Below, in pieces: positions 1-9,217 of a DNA stretch of 64,000 bases. The notes below the pieces were generated by a model. The model saw only the letters and a list, made by a program, of their open reading frames with translations, was not told the origin of the DNA and searched no databases. A program made the position numbers and the translations under genes. Origin of the DNA: Ignavibacteria bacterium. GTDB taxonomy: Bacteria; Bacteroidota; Ignavibacteria; Tepidaquicellales; Tepidaquicellaceae. The first letter of the stretch is position 1. Every line of letters starts with the position of its first letter. The stretch spans positions 1 to 64,000 of the forward strand of contig JADJTX010000015.1 of the NCBI GenBank assembly GCA_016710985.1, written 5' to 3'.

Positions 1-610
1 ATTGCACCGCCCAGACTGTGACCTGTTATGAACATTTTAAGACGGGTGCCCTGAATATCATTTAGAAACTGCGCAAGAGTTTTGCCGTTATCCGTTGCGG
101 CGAGCAGTGTATCAAGACCTTTGAGAGAACCCACTGCAACAGAATCCTGAACACTTCCCCCATACGGATATTTGTCAAGTTTCCAGACTTCCATATCCTC
201 CACTATATTAGAAGGAAATACCCAGTCTGTTCCCCGTATAGCGATCGTATAGTAATTTGTATCTGCCGTAGAGTCGACAGCAACATACAGTAAATTCCCG
301 CCGCTCGCGCTTATGCCCGGTCCCCAGGCAAGCTTCCAGTTTCCTGCGGTGGCGTAGTTAGTGTCAGCCAGCTGAAGTATAAGTGAATCCTTAATCTCAG
401 AATGATTGGGATTATTCTCAGCAGTATAGCTAAGTGAAGCCAGTGTCATGATCACTCCCGCTTCACCTGTTTCGTAACCACCAAGTCCGGTCGGGTTACC
501 TTAGGTGATCACGTTGTTTACAGTGTCATCACTGCAGCTGTTAAAAAAAGCAGGATCAGTATTACGGTAAATATCCTGAAAGCAGGATATAAAGATTTTA
601 TAATTTTCAT
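1..610 (-). pseudogene. Class-3 lipase-like lipoprotein, 5' disrupted, 3' end off the window
   Basis: The reverse strand encodes a lipase-like protein whose catalytic nucleophile elbow, GHSLGGA, lies at about 23-3, right at the window edge, so the rest of the catalytic domain is missing. In the class 3 lipase family the Ser in GHSLG attacks the ester; upstream a segment reading AIRGTDW resembles the usual xxxRGT strand. The likely start is ATG at 610-608, giving a hydrophobic signal sequence that ends in another frame from the lipase. The frames meet at a run of seven A (543-549 on the plus strand); one extra base there would give a lipoprotein-like end (SCSDDT). A second lesion, an in-frame TAA at 503-501, follows. 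Two lesions within 50 bases make this a pseudogene or an error-rich stretch. The family call is good; the state of the gene is uncertain. Confidence 0.7.
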
Positions 611-685
611 TTGGATGAATTTTTTTTGGGGAAAACTAACTTCAGGTAATTTTTAATTCAAGTTAATATGAAGGTAAAATGCCTG

Positions 686-997
686 CGTAGCACAGATTAT
701 TATCCAGAAACTTATCATATTCTAAATTTTAACTGATAATCTGTGCTACGGTGTATTCAGTAAAATTCGTAGCACAGATTATTTTTCAGAATCTTATCAC
801 ATTTATATTTTTAACTGATAATCTGTGCTACGGTTGTGTTCAGTAATATTCGTAGCACAGATAATTTTTCAGAATCTTATCACATTTTATATTTTAACTG
901 ATAATCTGTGCTACGGTGTATTCAGTAAAATTCGTAACACAGATTATTTTTCAGAATCTTATCACATTTGAAATTTTAACTGATAATCTGTGCTACG
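686..997. repeat. Four tandem copies of a 65-bp palindrome
   Basis: Four units of exactly 65 bp lie at 686-750, 768-832, 851-915 and 933-997, spaced 82-83 bp apart. Each opens with CGTAGCACAGATTAT and closes with its reverse complement ATAATCTGTGCTACG, so each can fold into a 15-bp stem. Three of the units share a centre containing TTTCAGAATCTTATCACATTT. Spacers are also alike (GTGTATTCAGTAAAATT or close). The array sits just beyond the stop of the minus-strand beta-helix gene. Related copies recur at 3514-3665. No transposase is nearby; the elements look like REP or MITE-type sequences. Confidence 0.93.
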
Positions 998-1006
998 GGT
1001 TAATTC

Positions 1007-2433
1007 TTATTGTACTTTTCGTATAACAAACACACCGAACTTCGGAAATTGTGACACAGGAGGTTTTGAAGAACCTATTGCCTGTGCAAATGTATGATTT
1101 GTCATTGAAATTTCAATTGTACCTGACGCAGTATACTCGCCGGTAATGATGTCATTATAATAATCCATGACATTTACCAGTTCATATTTGTCTCCGGGTT
1201 GAAGCCCTGAACCTGAAACATCAACTTCAACAATTTCAGCATTTCCCCAGTTATAAATTGCAATGTTAGCCATTCCCTTTTCATATTTATTGGGAAGCAC
1301 AAAATAATCCAGACCCTGCACGGGTTCATTTTCTTCGAAGGTTGAATTCACCCAAAGATCCCAGAATGATTTATCTGCAGTAAGTTCCGGATCAGCTCGA
1401 AGGTAAGGAAGATCGGTTCCTCCAAAAATGAAATTCCCGTTTGCGGAAAAATCGGTGAAAGGACCGGCTAATCTCAGTTGTCCTGAAAAGTAATTACTGT
1501 CAAGCTGCATGTTGACTGAACCGTAGTTTGCGCCAATGGTATTGCATGAACCGGTTGTGGTTGTAATTCCCGAATAAGTGTAATTATGTTTCATAATAAG
1601 ATTCCGGATTGGACTTTTAGGATTGTTGCTTACAATAAAAAAATTGTGCTTCCTGCTTTCAATCTGCGAACACGAACCGCCGTTAAACAGAATGTTATTC
1701 CTGATATCAAAATTATCAACAGACTGATTCGTTGACCATAACCTTAAATTGAATCCATAGCTGCTGAAAAAAATATTATTATGGATCAACTTTGTTCCCT
1801 CATCCCCGTTTTGACCGTAAATTCCGTGACCATGTCCCCCTGTACTTTCATCATTACCGATATTGTAAATAATATTTCCGTAAGTCTCATTATCAATTGC
1901 ATTAGACCATAATTCAAGACCGTCTCCCAGATCGTGAATGATCATATTGATGAATTTAATCCCGCGTGCATTACAGTAAATACATCCCCTCGAACCCTGA
2001 GCAGGTCCCTGCGGCGTATAATCTCTGTTCTTTGTACCTGAACTCATAACCTCAATTCCCCAGATCCATGTATAGCTGCAGGCTTCGGGTCGAAACAAAG
2101 GGCAGCAAAATTTTCATTTGCATCGATAGAAGCTCTCTCATTATTATAATTCCTGAATATTATTGGTAAATTAGAAGTGCCTTTGGTGTTGCACATAAAT
2201 GAAACTGTGCCCAGCCCGGGAGCATTGATCGAATTTGTATAAACGCCTTCCCTTACCCAGACAGTATCTCCCGGCAAAAGTGATTTGGGATGATTGAAAG
2301 CTATTTGCAGCTGCCAGGGATTTTCAAAGCTGCCGTTACCGTTTGCAGCCGCCGTGACTGAAACATAAAAAGACGAAGCATGGCAGAACAATGCATACTG
2401 GAAAATTATAAAGCTAAGAATAAATTTTTTCAA
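1007..2433 (-). CDS. Secreted right-handed parallel beta-helix protein, frameshifted
   Basis: Two overlapping reading frames make one protein. The first (2433-2044) starts with a signal peptide (MKKFILSF...CHASS) and a segment with PGDTVWVREGVYT, typical of the first coil of DUF1565/pectate-lyase-like beta-helices. The second (about 2098-1007) continues with short repeating coils such as NIIYNIGND and LIHNNIFF. The switch is needed near 2090-2105, where the protein should run from NFAALCF into RPEACSYTW. The C-terminal part (about 100 residues) is a beta-rich domain ending FGVFVIRKVQ and does not look like a T9SS tail. Such proteins usually bind or cleave polysaccharide, but no catalytic residues can be assigned. 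The single shift could be a sequencing error. Confidence 0.75.
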
Positions 2434-2580
2434 TGTTTAATTTTATTTTGTGAAGATGTACAATAATTTGTTCAGTGGTCATACCGGATGCAAACCAGCC
2501 AAGAACATCATATAAAGCATGAGAATTTATTGATCAATTCAATGTTCAAAGAATTTTTCAGACTGTTTATCACATCACGA

Positions 2581-2639
2581 AGAGACGCCTAAGTTGATTG
2601 CGCTCCGGGATTCAAGCTGCTTCAATTTGCGACGTCTCT
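2581..2639. repeat. 59-bp imperfect palindrome (AGAGACG...CGTCTCT)
   Basis: The ends AGAGACG and CGTCTCT are perfect inverted repeats. The next 15 or so bases of each arm pair with several mismatches (CCTAAGTTGATTGCGC against the complement of GCTTCAATTTGCG). It lies in the 650-bp gap between the divergent beta-helix gene and the small gene at 3085. It resembles a dispersed intergenic palindrome. Confidence 0.7.
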
Positions 2640-2800
2640 ACAGGATTCCATTGTCTTTATAAATTAAAATGTGTTCATCATAAATTTAATTTCCCCCTCC
2701 CCAACCATATTGCCCCGAACTAATATAGCCTCCGAGGAGAATATCACCCCTTCGGGGTTCAAAAGTACGCTGATTTGATGGCATAATTACTCACGAAAAT

Positions 2801-2951
2801 CTAATCAGCGAAATCTGCGTAATCTGTGTAATCTGCGGGTCAGCATTTTTCATAAGTTGTGATTAAACTGCAGATCGCTGATTATGATGATGACGTTGAT
2901 TACACTGATCACCGAATTTAAATCCTGAAATCCGTTAATCCTGTAAATCCC
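2801..2951. repeat. Word-like degenerate repeats (AATCTGCGTAATCTGTG...)
   Basis: This stretch is built from quasi-repeats such as AATCTGCGTAATCTGTGTA followed by reversed-sense copies (GATTACACTGATCA, GATCGCTGATTATGATGATG), ending in ATCCTGAAATCCGTTAATCCTG. The pieces form a loose inverted repeat. A short CCCCTTCGGGG hairpin lies just before it at about 2747-2757. No gene was seen in 2434-3084. Confidence 0.55.
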
Positions 2952-3084
2952 AATTCAGACAAAAGTAACAAATTCCAATTGCCCGGGCTTTAACATTACA
3001 AATTATTCACAAGAATTTTATTCCTTCCCTGTCTGTTATCCCTACAACCAAATGTTTCAACAAATAAAAAACGAAAGGCGAATA

Positions 3085-3435
3085 ATGATTGACGTCCGAA
3101 ATCTGAACATCAAACCTAACACAGTTAAAAAGATTCACAGATTAGTAGATACATACCGGATAAAGTTAAACGGGGATCTTCCGACATTATATGTAAAATT
3201 GTTTCAGAACAGCGAGAACAAATTTTATGTCGTCCCGAATTATTTTATCGGTACTGATTCGAGCCGAGCAAATGTTTATGATCCAAGATATTATGAATCC
3301 GAAGAGCTTGCTTTGAATCAGGTATTTACACACGGGTTACAGAATTTTAACCCGGGATCAATGGAACAAAAGATAGAGAGAAATGACATGTATTTTGAAG
3401 ACAGTAACATTGACATGTTTGAAACCAGTTTTTAA
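3085..3435 (+). CDS. Hypothetical protein, about 116 residues
   Basis: I do not recognise this protein. It is hydrophilic and cytoplasmic-looking, with no signal or membrane segment. An alternating basic/hydrophobic N-terminus (MIDVRNLNIKPNTVKKI) is followed by a tyrosine-rich middle and an acidic end (YFEDSNIDMFETSF). An upstream in-frame ATG at 3052 would add 11 residues, but the ATG at 3085 is preceded at good distance by GAAAGG, so I prefer it. A clear hairpin terminator follows the stop, supporting a real single-gene transcript. Confidence 0.6.
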   Translation: MIDVRNLNIKPNTVKKIHRLVDTYRIKLNGDLPTLYVKLFQNSENKFYVVPNYFIGTDSSRANVYDPRYYESEELALNQVFTHGLQNFNPGSMEQKIERNDMYFEDSNIDMFETSF

Positions 3436-3459
3436 AAAGAATTCTTTTAAAATTAAATC

Positions 3460-3494
3460 AGTCCGGAATAATATCAGAATATTCCGGACTTTTC
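3460..3494 (+). terminator. Rho-independent terminator after the 3085 gene
   Basis: AGTCCGGAATA and TATTCCGGACT form a stem around a short loop, followed by TTTTCTTTT. It begins about 25 bases after the stop codon. Confidence 0.8.
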
Positions 3495-3513
3495 TTTTAA
3501 AACTAAAAATTTT

Positions 3514-3665
3514 CGTAGCACAGATTATTAATTAAAATTTTAAATGGCGTTTAGATTCTGTCAAAAGACCAACTGCAAGCCCTCAGAAAAATTCGTCAAA
3601 CGTAGCACAGATTATTGATTAAAATTTAAATGGCGTTTAATTTCTATCAAATAATCTTTGCTACG
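3514..3665. repeat. Second locus of the 65-bp palindrome family (one half copy, one full copy)
   Basis: The unit at 3601-3665 is exactly 65 bp, with the same left arm CGTAGCACAGATTAT and a right arm ATAATCTTTGCTACG that has one change. Its centre (AATGGCGTTTAATTTCTATC) differs from the copies at 686-997. The unit starting at 3514 keeps the left arm and the same centre but has lost its right arm. Conservation of arms and total length with a changed centre suggests that the folded form is what is maintained. Confidence 0.85.
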
Positions 3666-3691
3666 CCGTGGTAAATGTCTTTATCAACGGA

Positions 3692-4732
3692 TTATTTCAA
3701 AAGGATCATCTTCTGTGTCTGATACAATTTCCCGTCAATGTAAAGCGAATAAAAGTATATACCGCCTGAAAGCCCTTCCGCATTCCATTTGACTTCATAT
3801 TTCCCTGCGCTCTGATTTTCATTGACCGGTTCAGCTATTTCACTTCCCAGCACATCAAAAATTTTCAACGAGACCAAACTTCTGCCGGGTATCTGATAGC
3901 TTATTACAGTGGCAGGATTGAACGGATTAGGATAATTCTGAGCAAGACTGAAATCGGAAGGTGTTTCATTATCAATATCATTTATACCGAGGGGTTTTCC
4001 GATCAGGCTAAATATGGAATTCTCAAGTAATGACCTTGCTTCTTCTCTGAACGCAAATGCAGAGTAGTAAAGGAAGAAATTTATTACACGAGGGTCAGCC
4101 ACTGACGGCGAAACCAGTATTCCGACTTTATTATTATATAACGACGATCTGTAAAACAGCTGTGAGAATTTACTATTTGTACAGACATCCTGATCACCCG
4201 GATCAGAGTAATTTACTTCAAACGTAGCAGGCAATACATTAGGTATGTTTGCCAGATCTGAGAGCGTGTGAACGGGTGATATCATAAGATCGCCTCCGTC
4301 ATCAGCTATCCAGTCATCAATCATGATTACTTTGTTTCTGAAACCCAGATAAAAAGGCAAAACTGCAGATATGTAACCGGTCTGTCCGCCTTCAATTAAA
4401 ACCTTTCCTGAAAAATCCACAATGTATGTCTGCAGGGATAAACGCATGTTCATGCTTTGGCAGGCATTCACATTATTTCCAGTAGATAAAACTACAAGTT
4501 CATATTGATTAAGCTTATCAACGGTTACCGAATCCGGAACAATTATGTCAGCACGATAACCAAGCTCAAGAATGGCTTCATAAAGCAAACTGTTACCCGA
4601 AAAATTATCATCTTTAATGAATATTATTTGTGTGACCTGTTCATTTACGGAGCCGCCGGACGCATTTGTATTGAAAGCAATGGCTATGAGTAAAAGTATG
4701 ATTAATGATTTCCCTGTAAAACCTTTTATCAT
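3692..4732 (-). CDS. Secreted protein with T9SS C-terminal sorting domain
   Basis: A signal peptide (about residues 1-25) is followed by a domain of roughly 230 residues and a T9SS type A tail of about 85 residues starting at FSLAQNYPNPFNPATV and ending KMILLK. The middle part contains ELVVLSTGNN, GKVLIEGGQTGY and HTLSDLANIPN, and reads like a glutamine-amidotransferase-like (flavodoxin-type) fold, as in secreted DUF4350 or ThuA-like proteins. That is inference; no catalytic Cys/His pair stands out. The tail predicts export through the outer membrane by T9SS and surface attachment or release. It stands alone, with palindromes downstream and a heptamer array upstream. Confidence 0.8.
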   Translation of the reverse strand: MIKGFTGKSLIILLLIAIAFNTNASGGSVNEQVTQIIFIKDDNFSGNSLLYEAILELGYRADIIVPDSVTVDKLNQYELVVLSTGNNVNACQSMNMRLSLQTYIVDFSGKVLIEGGQTGYISAVLPFYLGFRNKVIMIDDWIADDGGDLMISPVHTLSDLANIPNVLPATFEVNYSDPGDQDVCTNSKFSQLFYRSSLYNNKVGILVSPSVADPRVINFFLYYSAFAFREEARSLLENSIFSLIGKPLGINDIDNETPSDFSLAQNYPNPFNPATVISYQIPGRSLVSLKIFDVLGSEIAEPVNENQSAGKYEVKWNAEGLSGGIYFYSLYIDGKLYQTQKMILLK

Positions 4733-4791
4733 TATATATTATTTATGTTGAAAAATAATAATTTTAATGAGCAAAACAAATCTCTTAATTG

Positions 4792-4917
4792 CGAGTTACG
4801 AGTTACAGTTACGAGTTACGAGTTACAGTTACGAGTTACGAATTACGAATTAGTAATTAGTAATGATTAGTAATTAGTAATGATTAGTAATTAGTAATGA
4901 TTAGTAATTAGTAATTG
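4792..4917. repeat. Heptamer-type array upstream of yajQ
   Basis: Drifting short units fill this stretch: CGAGTTA repeated with CAGTTA variants, then CGAATTA, then GTAATTA and GTAATGATTA. It lies about 70 bp before the yajQ start. The CGAGTTA unit is the reverse complement of the TAACTCG found again downstream of yajQ at 5641-5722. Confidence 0.9.
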
Positions 4918-4984
4918 GTTTTTCAGTTCATAACAACATTAAATTTATTATTTTGCTAAAAATTATAATTAAACATTCCTCAGT

Positions 4985-5641
4985 ATGGCAAATCAATTCT
5001 CATTCGACATTGTTTCAGAAGTAGATTATCAGGAAGTTGATAACGCGATCAACCAGGCACTAAAGGAGATCATACAGCGATATGATTTCAAGGGAAGCAA
5101 CAGCGAGATCACTTTAAATAAAAAAGACCATATCATCAATGTTGCTTCTGATAATGATTTTAAGTTAAAGTCTGTGATAGACATACTTCAGAATAAAATG
5201 ATAAAGAGAGGCATCTCAATAAAAGCCATGAAATACGGGAATGTAGAACCCGCTTCCGGAGGAAGTGTCAGACAGGAGATAAAACTTCAGCAGGGGATAG
5301 AAAAGGAAGATGCCAAGAATATCGTAAAGATGATAAAGGATAAGAAGCTGAAAGTTCAGGCGACTATACAGGATGAACAGGTAAGAGTCTCGGGAAAAGA
5401 CAAAGATGATCTGCAGGAAGTAATGAAGATGCTTAAAGATTCCGAACTGGAATTCGCGTTTCAGTTTACGAATTATCGTTATTCGTTATTCGTTATTCGT
5501 TATTCGTTATTCGTTATTCGTTATTCGTTATTCGTTATTCGTTATTCGTTATTCGTTATTCGTTGTTCGTTATTCGTTATTCGTTATTCGTTATTCGTTA
5601 TTCGTTGTTCGTTATTCGTCTTCAATTTCTTAATCTTATAA
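4985..5641 (+). CDS. yajQ: YajQ-family nucleotide-binding protein with repeat-encoded C-terminal tail
   Basis: Residues 1-165 are a complete YajQ/UPF0234 protein: it opens MANQFSFDIVSEVDYQEV, contains YDFKGSNSEI, and ends QFTNYR, which is where family members normally stop. Family members bind nucleotides (c-di-GMP in some proteobacteria); the role here is unknown. Residues 166-218 are foreign to the family: seven Y/C-SLFVIR heptads then a short hydrophobic end, encoded by a 7-bp DNA array at 5477-5616. The unit CGTTATT has no stop in any forward frame, so the array extends any frame that enters it. The stop is TAA at 5639-5641. The start follows directly from family homology. Confidence 0.93.
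   Translation: MANQFSFDIVSEVDYQEVDNAINQALKEIIQRYDFKGSNSEITLNKKDHIINVASDNDFKLKSVIDILQNKMIKRGISIKAMKYGNVEPASGGSVRQEIKLQQGIEKEDAKNIVKMIKDKKLKVQATIQDEQVRVSGKDKDDLQEVMKMLKDSELEFAFQFTNYRYSLFVIRYSLFVIRYSLFVIRYSLFVIRCSLFVIRYSLFVIRCSLFVFNFLIL
5477..5616 (+). repeat. Twenty 7-bp units (CGTTATT) inside the 3' end of yajQ
   Basis: Twenty uninterrupted heptamers, eighteen CGTTATT and two CGTTGTT. Because 7 is not a multiple of 3, three units spell one 7-residue peptide (YSLFVIR), whichever frame is read. The complementary strand (AATAACG) meets TAA in every frame. Confidence 0.96.
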
Positions 5642-5722
5642 CTCGTAATTGTAAATTCCCAAATCGTAACTCGTAACTCGTAATTCGTAACTCGTAACTC
5701 GTAATTCGTAACTCGTAATTTA
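5641..5722. repeat. Heptamer array CGTAACT/CGTAATT downstream of yajQ
   Basis: Units alternate between CGTAACT and CGTAATT with a short irregular piece at 5650-5663. This type contains TAA in every forward frame, so it closes reading frames. It runs into the terminator at 5730. Confidence 0.9.
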
Positions 5723-5729
5723 AATGAAA

Positions 5730-5759
5730 AAAGCCGCTCCGGTTTTCCGAAGCGGCTTT
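5730..5759. terminator. Bidirectional terminator between yajQ and rlpA
   Basis: AAAGCCGCTCCGG and CCGAAGCGGCTTT form a strong stem with a TTTT loop. A-tracts and T-tracts on both sides let it serve both convergent genes. Confidence 0.88.
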
Positions 5760-5773
5760 AATTTTTTAAAAAA

Positions 5774-6703
5774 CTATTGACCTATCTTAACAATTTTTAC
5801 TTTTAAATTATAGTCCATATCTAACAGTTTTACTATGTCATCTTTCGTAGCTTTGAGTGTTTTATAATTCCCTGTAAATACTTTAAAGACTGTATTATTA
5901 CTGTAAATAACTTCTTCTAGGAAGATATTACTGAAATTTTTCGACTCAAGCTGTTCAATCAATTCGGAAGCTTTTTCCTTTCCAGCAAAGGCTGCAACTT
6001 CAATTGAGTAACCTGCAAGGAATTTAATCCTGTTAGTTACATCAAAGTAGTTTGATCCTGTACTTCCGGAAATTTCCTGATAAATCTTGGAATTGGCATC
6101 TGCTACATCCGGGGTCAAAACCTTAATTTTAACCTTCGAACTGTTTAAGATTTGATCTAATTGCTCATCTGTAATGTTACCGTCACCTGTTGAATCTTTA
6201 TTCCATTCTACAAATATTTTAGATGTTGAAGGAAATTCTTCTTCAAAAAGGGCTACCGGTGAAAGATTTTCTTCAGGTTCTTTGATTTCTTCCACTTCTT
6301 CCTCAGGGTTATATATTTCAATAACTACCTGAGCAAGACCACCCATTTGAATTTCATTTTTTGCGGCATTGGAGAGGTCAATTATTCTGCCTCTGACAAA
6401 TGGTCCCCTGTCGTTGATTCTCACAACTGTGGAGACGCCGTTATCCAGGTTAGTCACTTTGACGAGTGTATTAAAAGGTAAGGTTTTGTGAGCTGCTGTC
6501 ATTTCATGAGTGTTAAACCGCTCTCCATTAGCGGTCTTTCGACCCTGAAATCCTGGGCCATACCACGAAGCCACACCTTCCTGAACAAATTCAGGATCTA
6601 CGTCACGGATTTTTGCAAATAAATCTGCATTTTGCTTCAAACTGATTAAGTTTGTGAAAACTAATGCGACTATTAATGCCGCAATAATTTTACTTTTTTT
6701 CAA
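5774..6703 (-). CDS. rlpA: RlpA-family septal ring lytic transglycosylase-like protein with SPOR-like end
   Basis: An N-terminal hydrophobic segment (residues 5-22) leads to a double-psi beta-barrel at about 38-130, with the family motifs GVASWYGPGFQGRKTANGE, AAHKTLPFNTLVKV and RINDRGPFVRGRIIDLS. RlpA proteins act on or bind peptidoglycan (denuded glycan strands in Pseudomonas). An acidic linker (EEEVEEIKEPEEN) follows, and residues about 230-309 (YSIEVAAFAGKEKASELIEQL) look like a SPOR domain, which binds septal peptidoglycan. The 309-residue length fits. The catalytic Asp in RINDRGPF is present. It is monocistronic and ends at a terminator shared with yajQ. Confidence 0.92.
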   Translation of the reverse strand: MKKSKIIAALIVALVFTNLISLKQNADLFAKIRDVDPEFVQEGVASWYGPGFQGRKTANGERFNTHEMTAAHKTLPFNTLVKVTNLDNGVSTVVRINDRGPFVRGRIIDLSNAAKNEIQMGGLAQVVIEIYNPEEEVEEIKEPEENLSPVALFEEEFPSTSKIFVEWNKDSTGDGNITDEQLDQILNSSKVKIKVLTPDVADANSKIYQEISGSTGSNYFDVTNRIKFLAGYSIEVAAFAGKEKASELIEQLESKNFSNIFLEEVIYSNNTVFKVFTGNYKTLKATKDDIVKLLDMDYNLKVKIVKIGQ

Positions 6704-6957
6704 TGTTACTTCTCCTATTTATTTTATCGAATACGCCCCGGGACTTTCATCCCGAAACAATCTTTAGCGAAACAGGAAACGCAAACTTAATCTTAGCTTG
6801 GTTATATTAAAGAACGATATTGTTTCTAAGAAAACTTAATTTGTAAAATTTTATGAAGGGTAATATACCAATTATGTCACGAAAGTTCAACCCTATTTGC
6901 CTGGAATTTTTTGAACGCTTAATATCGCCTGACAACACCGACTCTGGTTTAAACCAC

Positions 6958-7020
6958 CAAGACACAAAGACTCAAAGTATTTTATGATAAAACACTTCTC
7001 TTTATGTCTTCGTGTCTTAG
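6958..7020. repeat. Long imperfect palindrome (CAAGACACAAAGAC... family)
   Basis: The left arm CCAAGACACAAAGACTCAAAG pairs with the right arm (CTTCTCTTTATGTCTTCGTGTCTTAG) with few mismatches around an AT-rich centre. It lies in the gap between rlpA and the serine hydrolase. Confidence 0.75.
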
Positions 7021-7075
7021 TTGTAAATAAGTTTGATTTTGAAGAATAAATGCAGGTTCTCAAGCAACAAACTTC

Positions 7076-9217
7076 TTACTTCAGCTTTTCGATCATCTTT
7101 CTCGCATTCTCATTTTTTGGGTCTAATTCTAATGAACGTTTATAATTTCTAACGGCTTCAGCCGTTTTACCGGCATTCATGTAAGCTTCACCCAGACTGT
7201 CATATCCGTTTGCTGATTCCGGAAATGCGTCGACCATAATTGTAAACATAGAAATCGCTTCATTTATCCTGTTTTCGTTCATTAATTTATACCCGAAGCT
7301 GTTTAGTTCATCTTCTTCAATACTAAAACGACCGGGATTTTCTTTTATTTCTGACGCAGTCCGCACAGCCGGAGATATTCCTTCGGTAATAATTATATTA
7401 TAAATATATTCTCCCGCCGACCGTTTTGGTAATGCATTTTGATTTCCCGAATTTGAAAGCATTAGGGGCTTTTTCCCACTGATATTCAACTCCATCATGT
7501 TTCTATTTTCCTTATCAAATGTAAGAAAATTAACTGCAATGGCTCTCCCGTTTGCCGGATCAAATCCTATAAACTCATTCCCGGCAATTGGATTCAATAT
7601 GAACATCATCGGGTATAGTATCCTGCCTCCGCCCAGTCCGGCAATCTTGTCATTGCCTGTCCATTCCATTCTGTAAAGCCTTTCTTTATCCTTAAAATAA
7701 AGCTTAAACCATGTAGCAATATCCGATTGGTAATTGCCGCTCCATATATTAGCTGTTCCGAGAATCTCAATTTTTTCTATTACACCATTTTTTTCTGTTA
7801 AAGATTTGATCAAACTGCTGAAGGATGATTTGTTCTTTTCATATGAAGCATTGTCCTCTGAATAGATTTTCAATGTATTGTAGCCCTGCCGTATTGTTTC
7901 ATCAAGAATGGTTTTGGTTAAGGAATTTTTTTCAGAATAAACTTCATTATTACCGAACGTTTTGTTAAGATCTTCTCCGACGGGACTTGCTATTAACTGA
8001 CCTTTATTATTTATCCAAACATGGTATTCGGTATTACCGGCTTTATAAACACCTTCCAGACTTTCCACACTTTTTACGGAGTATTTTGCAAATTCATTGT
8101 AAAACAGTTTATCCTCAGAATAAGTGTAGCCTGATTCAAACAGTAAACGCTGTAACATAGACGATATTACAGCTGACCCTGAAGTACCTGAATATGATCC
8201 GTCACTGCTGTTATTTGATGCAATGAATATTTTTGTTTCTTCCTCCGGGAAATTCAGATAAACTGTATTATGCCCTACCTGATCATCATCACCGTCGTGC
8301 CCGAACACTTTGGTGTTTCTAATGGTTTCTGCAAGTGAAAATCCGTATCCGTAATTTTCTCCGGCAGCATTTTTAATTTTAGGACTCAGAATATCCTTCA
8401 CATATTTCACGGGTAATATTTCATTTGATGTAAATGCATTATCCAGTTTGTAAAGGTCTTCTACAGAAAGTATTAAACCGGCTCTTCCTTTTCTGCCCCA
8501 GGTTCCCTGTATATCTTTAAGACTTTTATAAGGAGAATTTAAAGCAGGAGATGCAATCTCCTCTTCATTGATCAGATTTATATTTCCTGTAAATGCCTGA
8601 TGATCTATTCCTGCCGGCTTAAGGACATTATCTGTTATAAAATATTCGAATTCCCTGCCGGAAACAATTTCTATTAATGCTGCCAGTAAAGTATAATTAT
8701 CCCCGGAGTAATTATATTTCTCTCCGGGTTTAGCGACCATTGGCGTTTCCTTAAGTATCTTTTCAATTGCAAGACCCCGGTCTGAAATATCGTCACAGGA
8801 ATAAGTATGTTCTAAACCGGATGTATGTGTAAGAAGCATTTCTATTGTAATGTTTTTCTTATCTTCCGGCACACCTGTGAAATATTTTGTAATTGGAGAT
8901 TTAAGATCAATTCTATTCTGTTCCACCAGTTTCATTACTCCTAATGCTGTAACAGGCTTGCTTACAGATGCAATATAATAATAAGTTTGCGGTGTATTGT
9001 AAAAAACATTTTTCTTATTTGCATAACCATAGCCTTTATTTAATATTATCTCTCCTCCCCTTTCAACTAATACAGAACCGCTGAAACCAAATTTTTCTTC
9101 CCAGATCATCAGATTGTCAATGTTTTCTGCAATCTTACTGTTGTGTGTATTTCCGGAAGCGGAAGAATAGTATACTGCAATCACAGTCAGAAGTAATAAT
9201 GAAATTAAATTTTTCAT
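7076..9217 (-). CDS. Secreted serine hydrolase (class C beta-lactamase fold) with C-terminal TPRs
   Basis: The signal peptide (about 1-20) precedes a beta-lactamase/penicillin-binding transpeptidase-like domain at about 30-360. The SxxK motif is S84-V-S-K87, the second motif is YSGDNY (usually YSNxNY), and the third is GHDGDDD. In this family the Ser makes an acyl-enzyme on peptides, esters or beta-lactams; physiological substrates are mostly unknown. A beta-rich region follows, then a stretch at about 640-713 with two TPR-like helices (NRINEAISMFTIMVDAFPESANGYDSLGEAYMN split over two motifs, then AVRNYKRSLELDPKN). The 713-residue length and domain order match the esterase EstB-like plus TPR proteins common in Bacteroidota. 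The change from N to GD in motif two is mild. Confidence 0.88.
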   Translation of the reverse strand: MKNLISLLLLTVIAVYYSSASGNTHNSKIAENIDNLMIWEEKFGFSGSVLVERGGEIILNKGYGYANKKNVFYNTPQTYYYIASVSKPVTALGVMKLVEQNRIDLKSPITKYFTGVPEDKKNITIEMLLTHTSGLEHTYSCDDISDRGLAIEKILKETPMVAKPGEKYNYSGDNYTLLAALIEIVSGREFEYFITDNVLKPAGIDHQAFTGNINLINEEEIASPALNSPYKSLKDIQGTWGRKGRAGLILSVEDLYKLDNAFTSNEILPVKYVKDILSPKIKNAAGENYGYGFSLAETIRNTKVFGHDGDDDQVGHNTVYLNFPEEETKIFIASNNSSDGSYSGTSGSAVISSMLQRLLFESGYTYSEDKLFYNEFAKYSVKSVESLEGVYKAGNTEYHVWINNKGQLIASPVGEDLNKTFGNNEVYSEKNSLTKTILDETIRQGYNTLKIYSEDNASYEKNKSSFSSLIKSLTEKNGVIEKIEILGTANIWSGNYQSDIATWFKLYFKDKERLYRMEWTGNDKIAGLGGGRILYPMMFILNPIAGNEFIGFDPANGRAIAVNFLTFDKENRNMMELNISGKKPLMLSNSGNQNALPKRSAGEYIYNIIITEGISPAVRTASEIKENPGRFSIEEDELNSFGYKLMNENRINEAISMFTIMVDAFPESANGYDSLGEAYMNAGKTAEAVRNYKRSLELDPKNENARKMIEKLK

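Noticed and set aside
686..997. CRISPR-like array
   Set aside because: The units are long palindromes, the spacers are nearly the same as each other, and no cas gene is present.
2434..3084. Hidden gene or insertion sequence in the gap before the 3085 gene
   Set aside because: Only repeats and small hairpins were seen; no transposase-like frame or terminal repeats.
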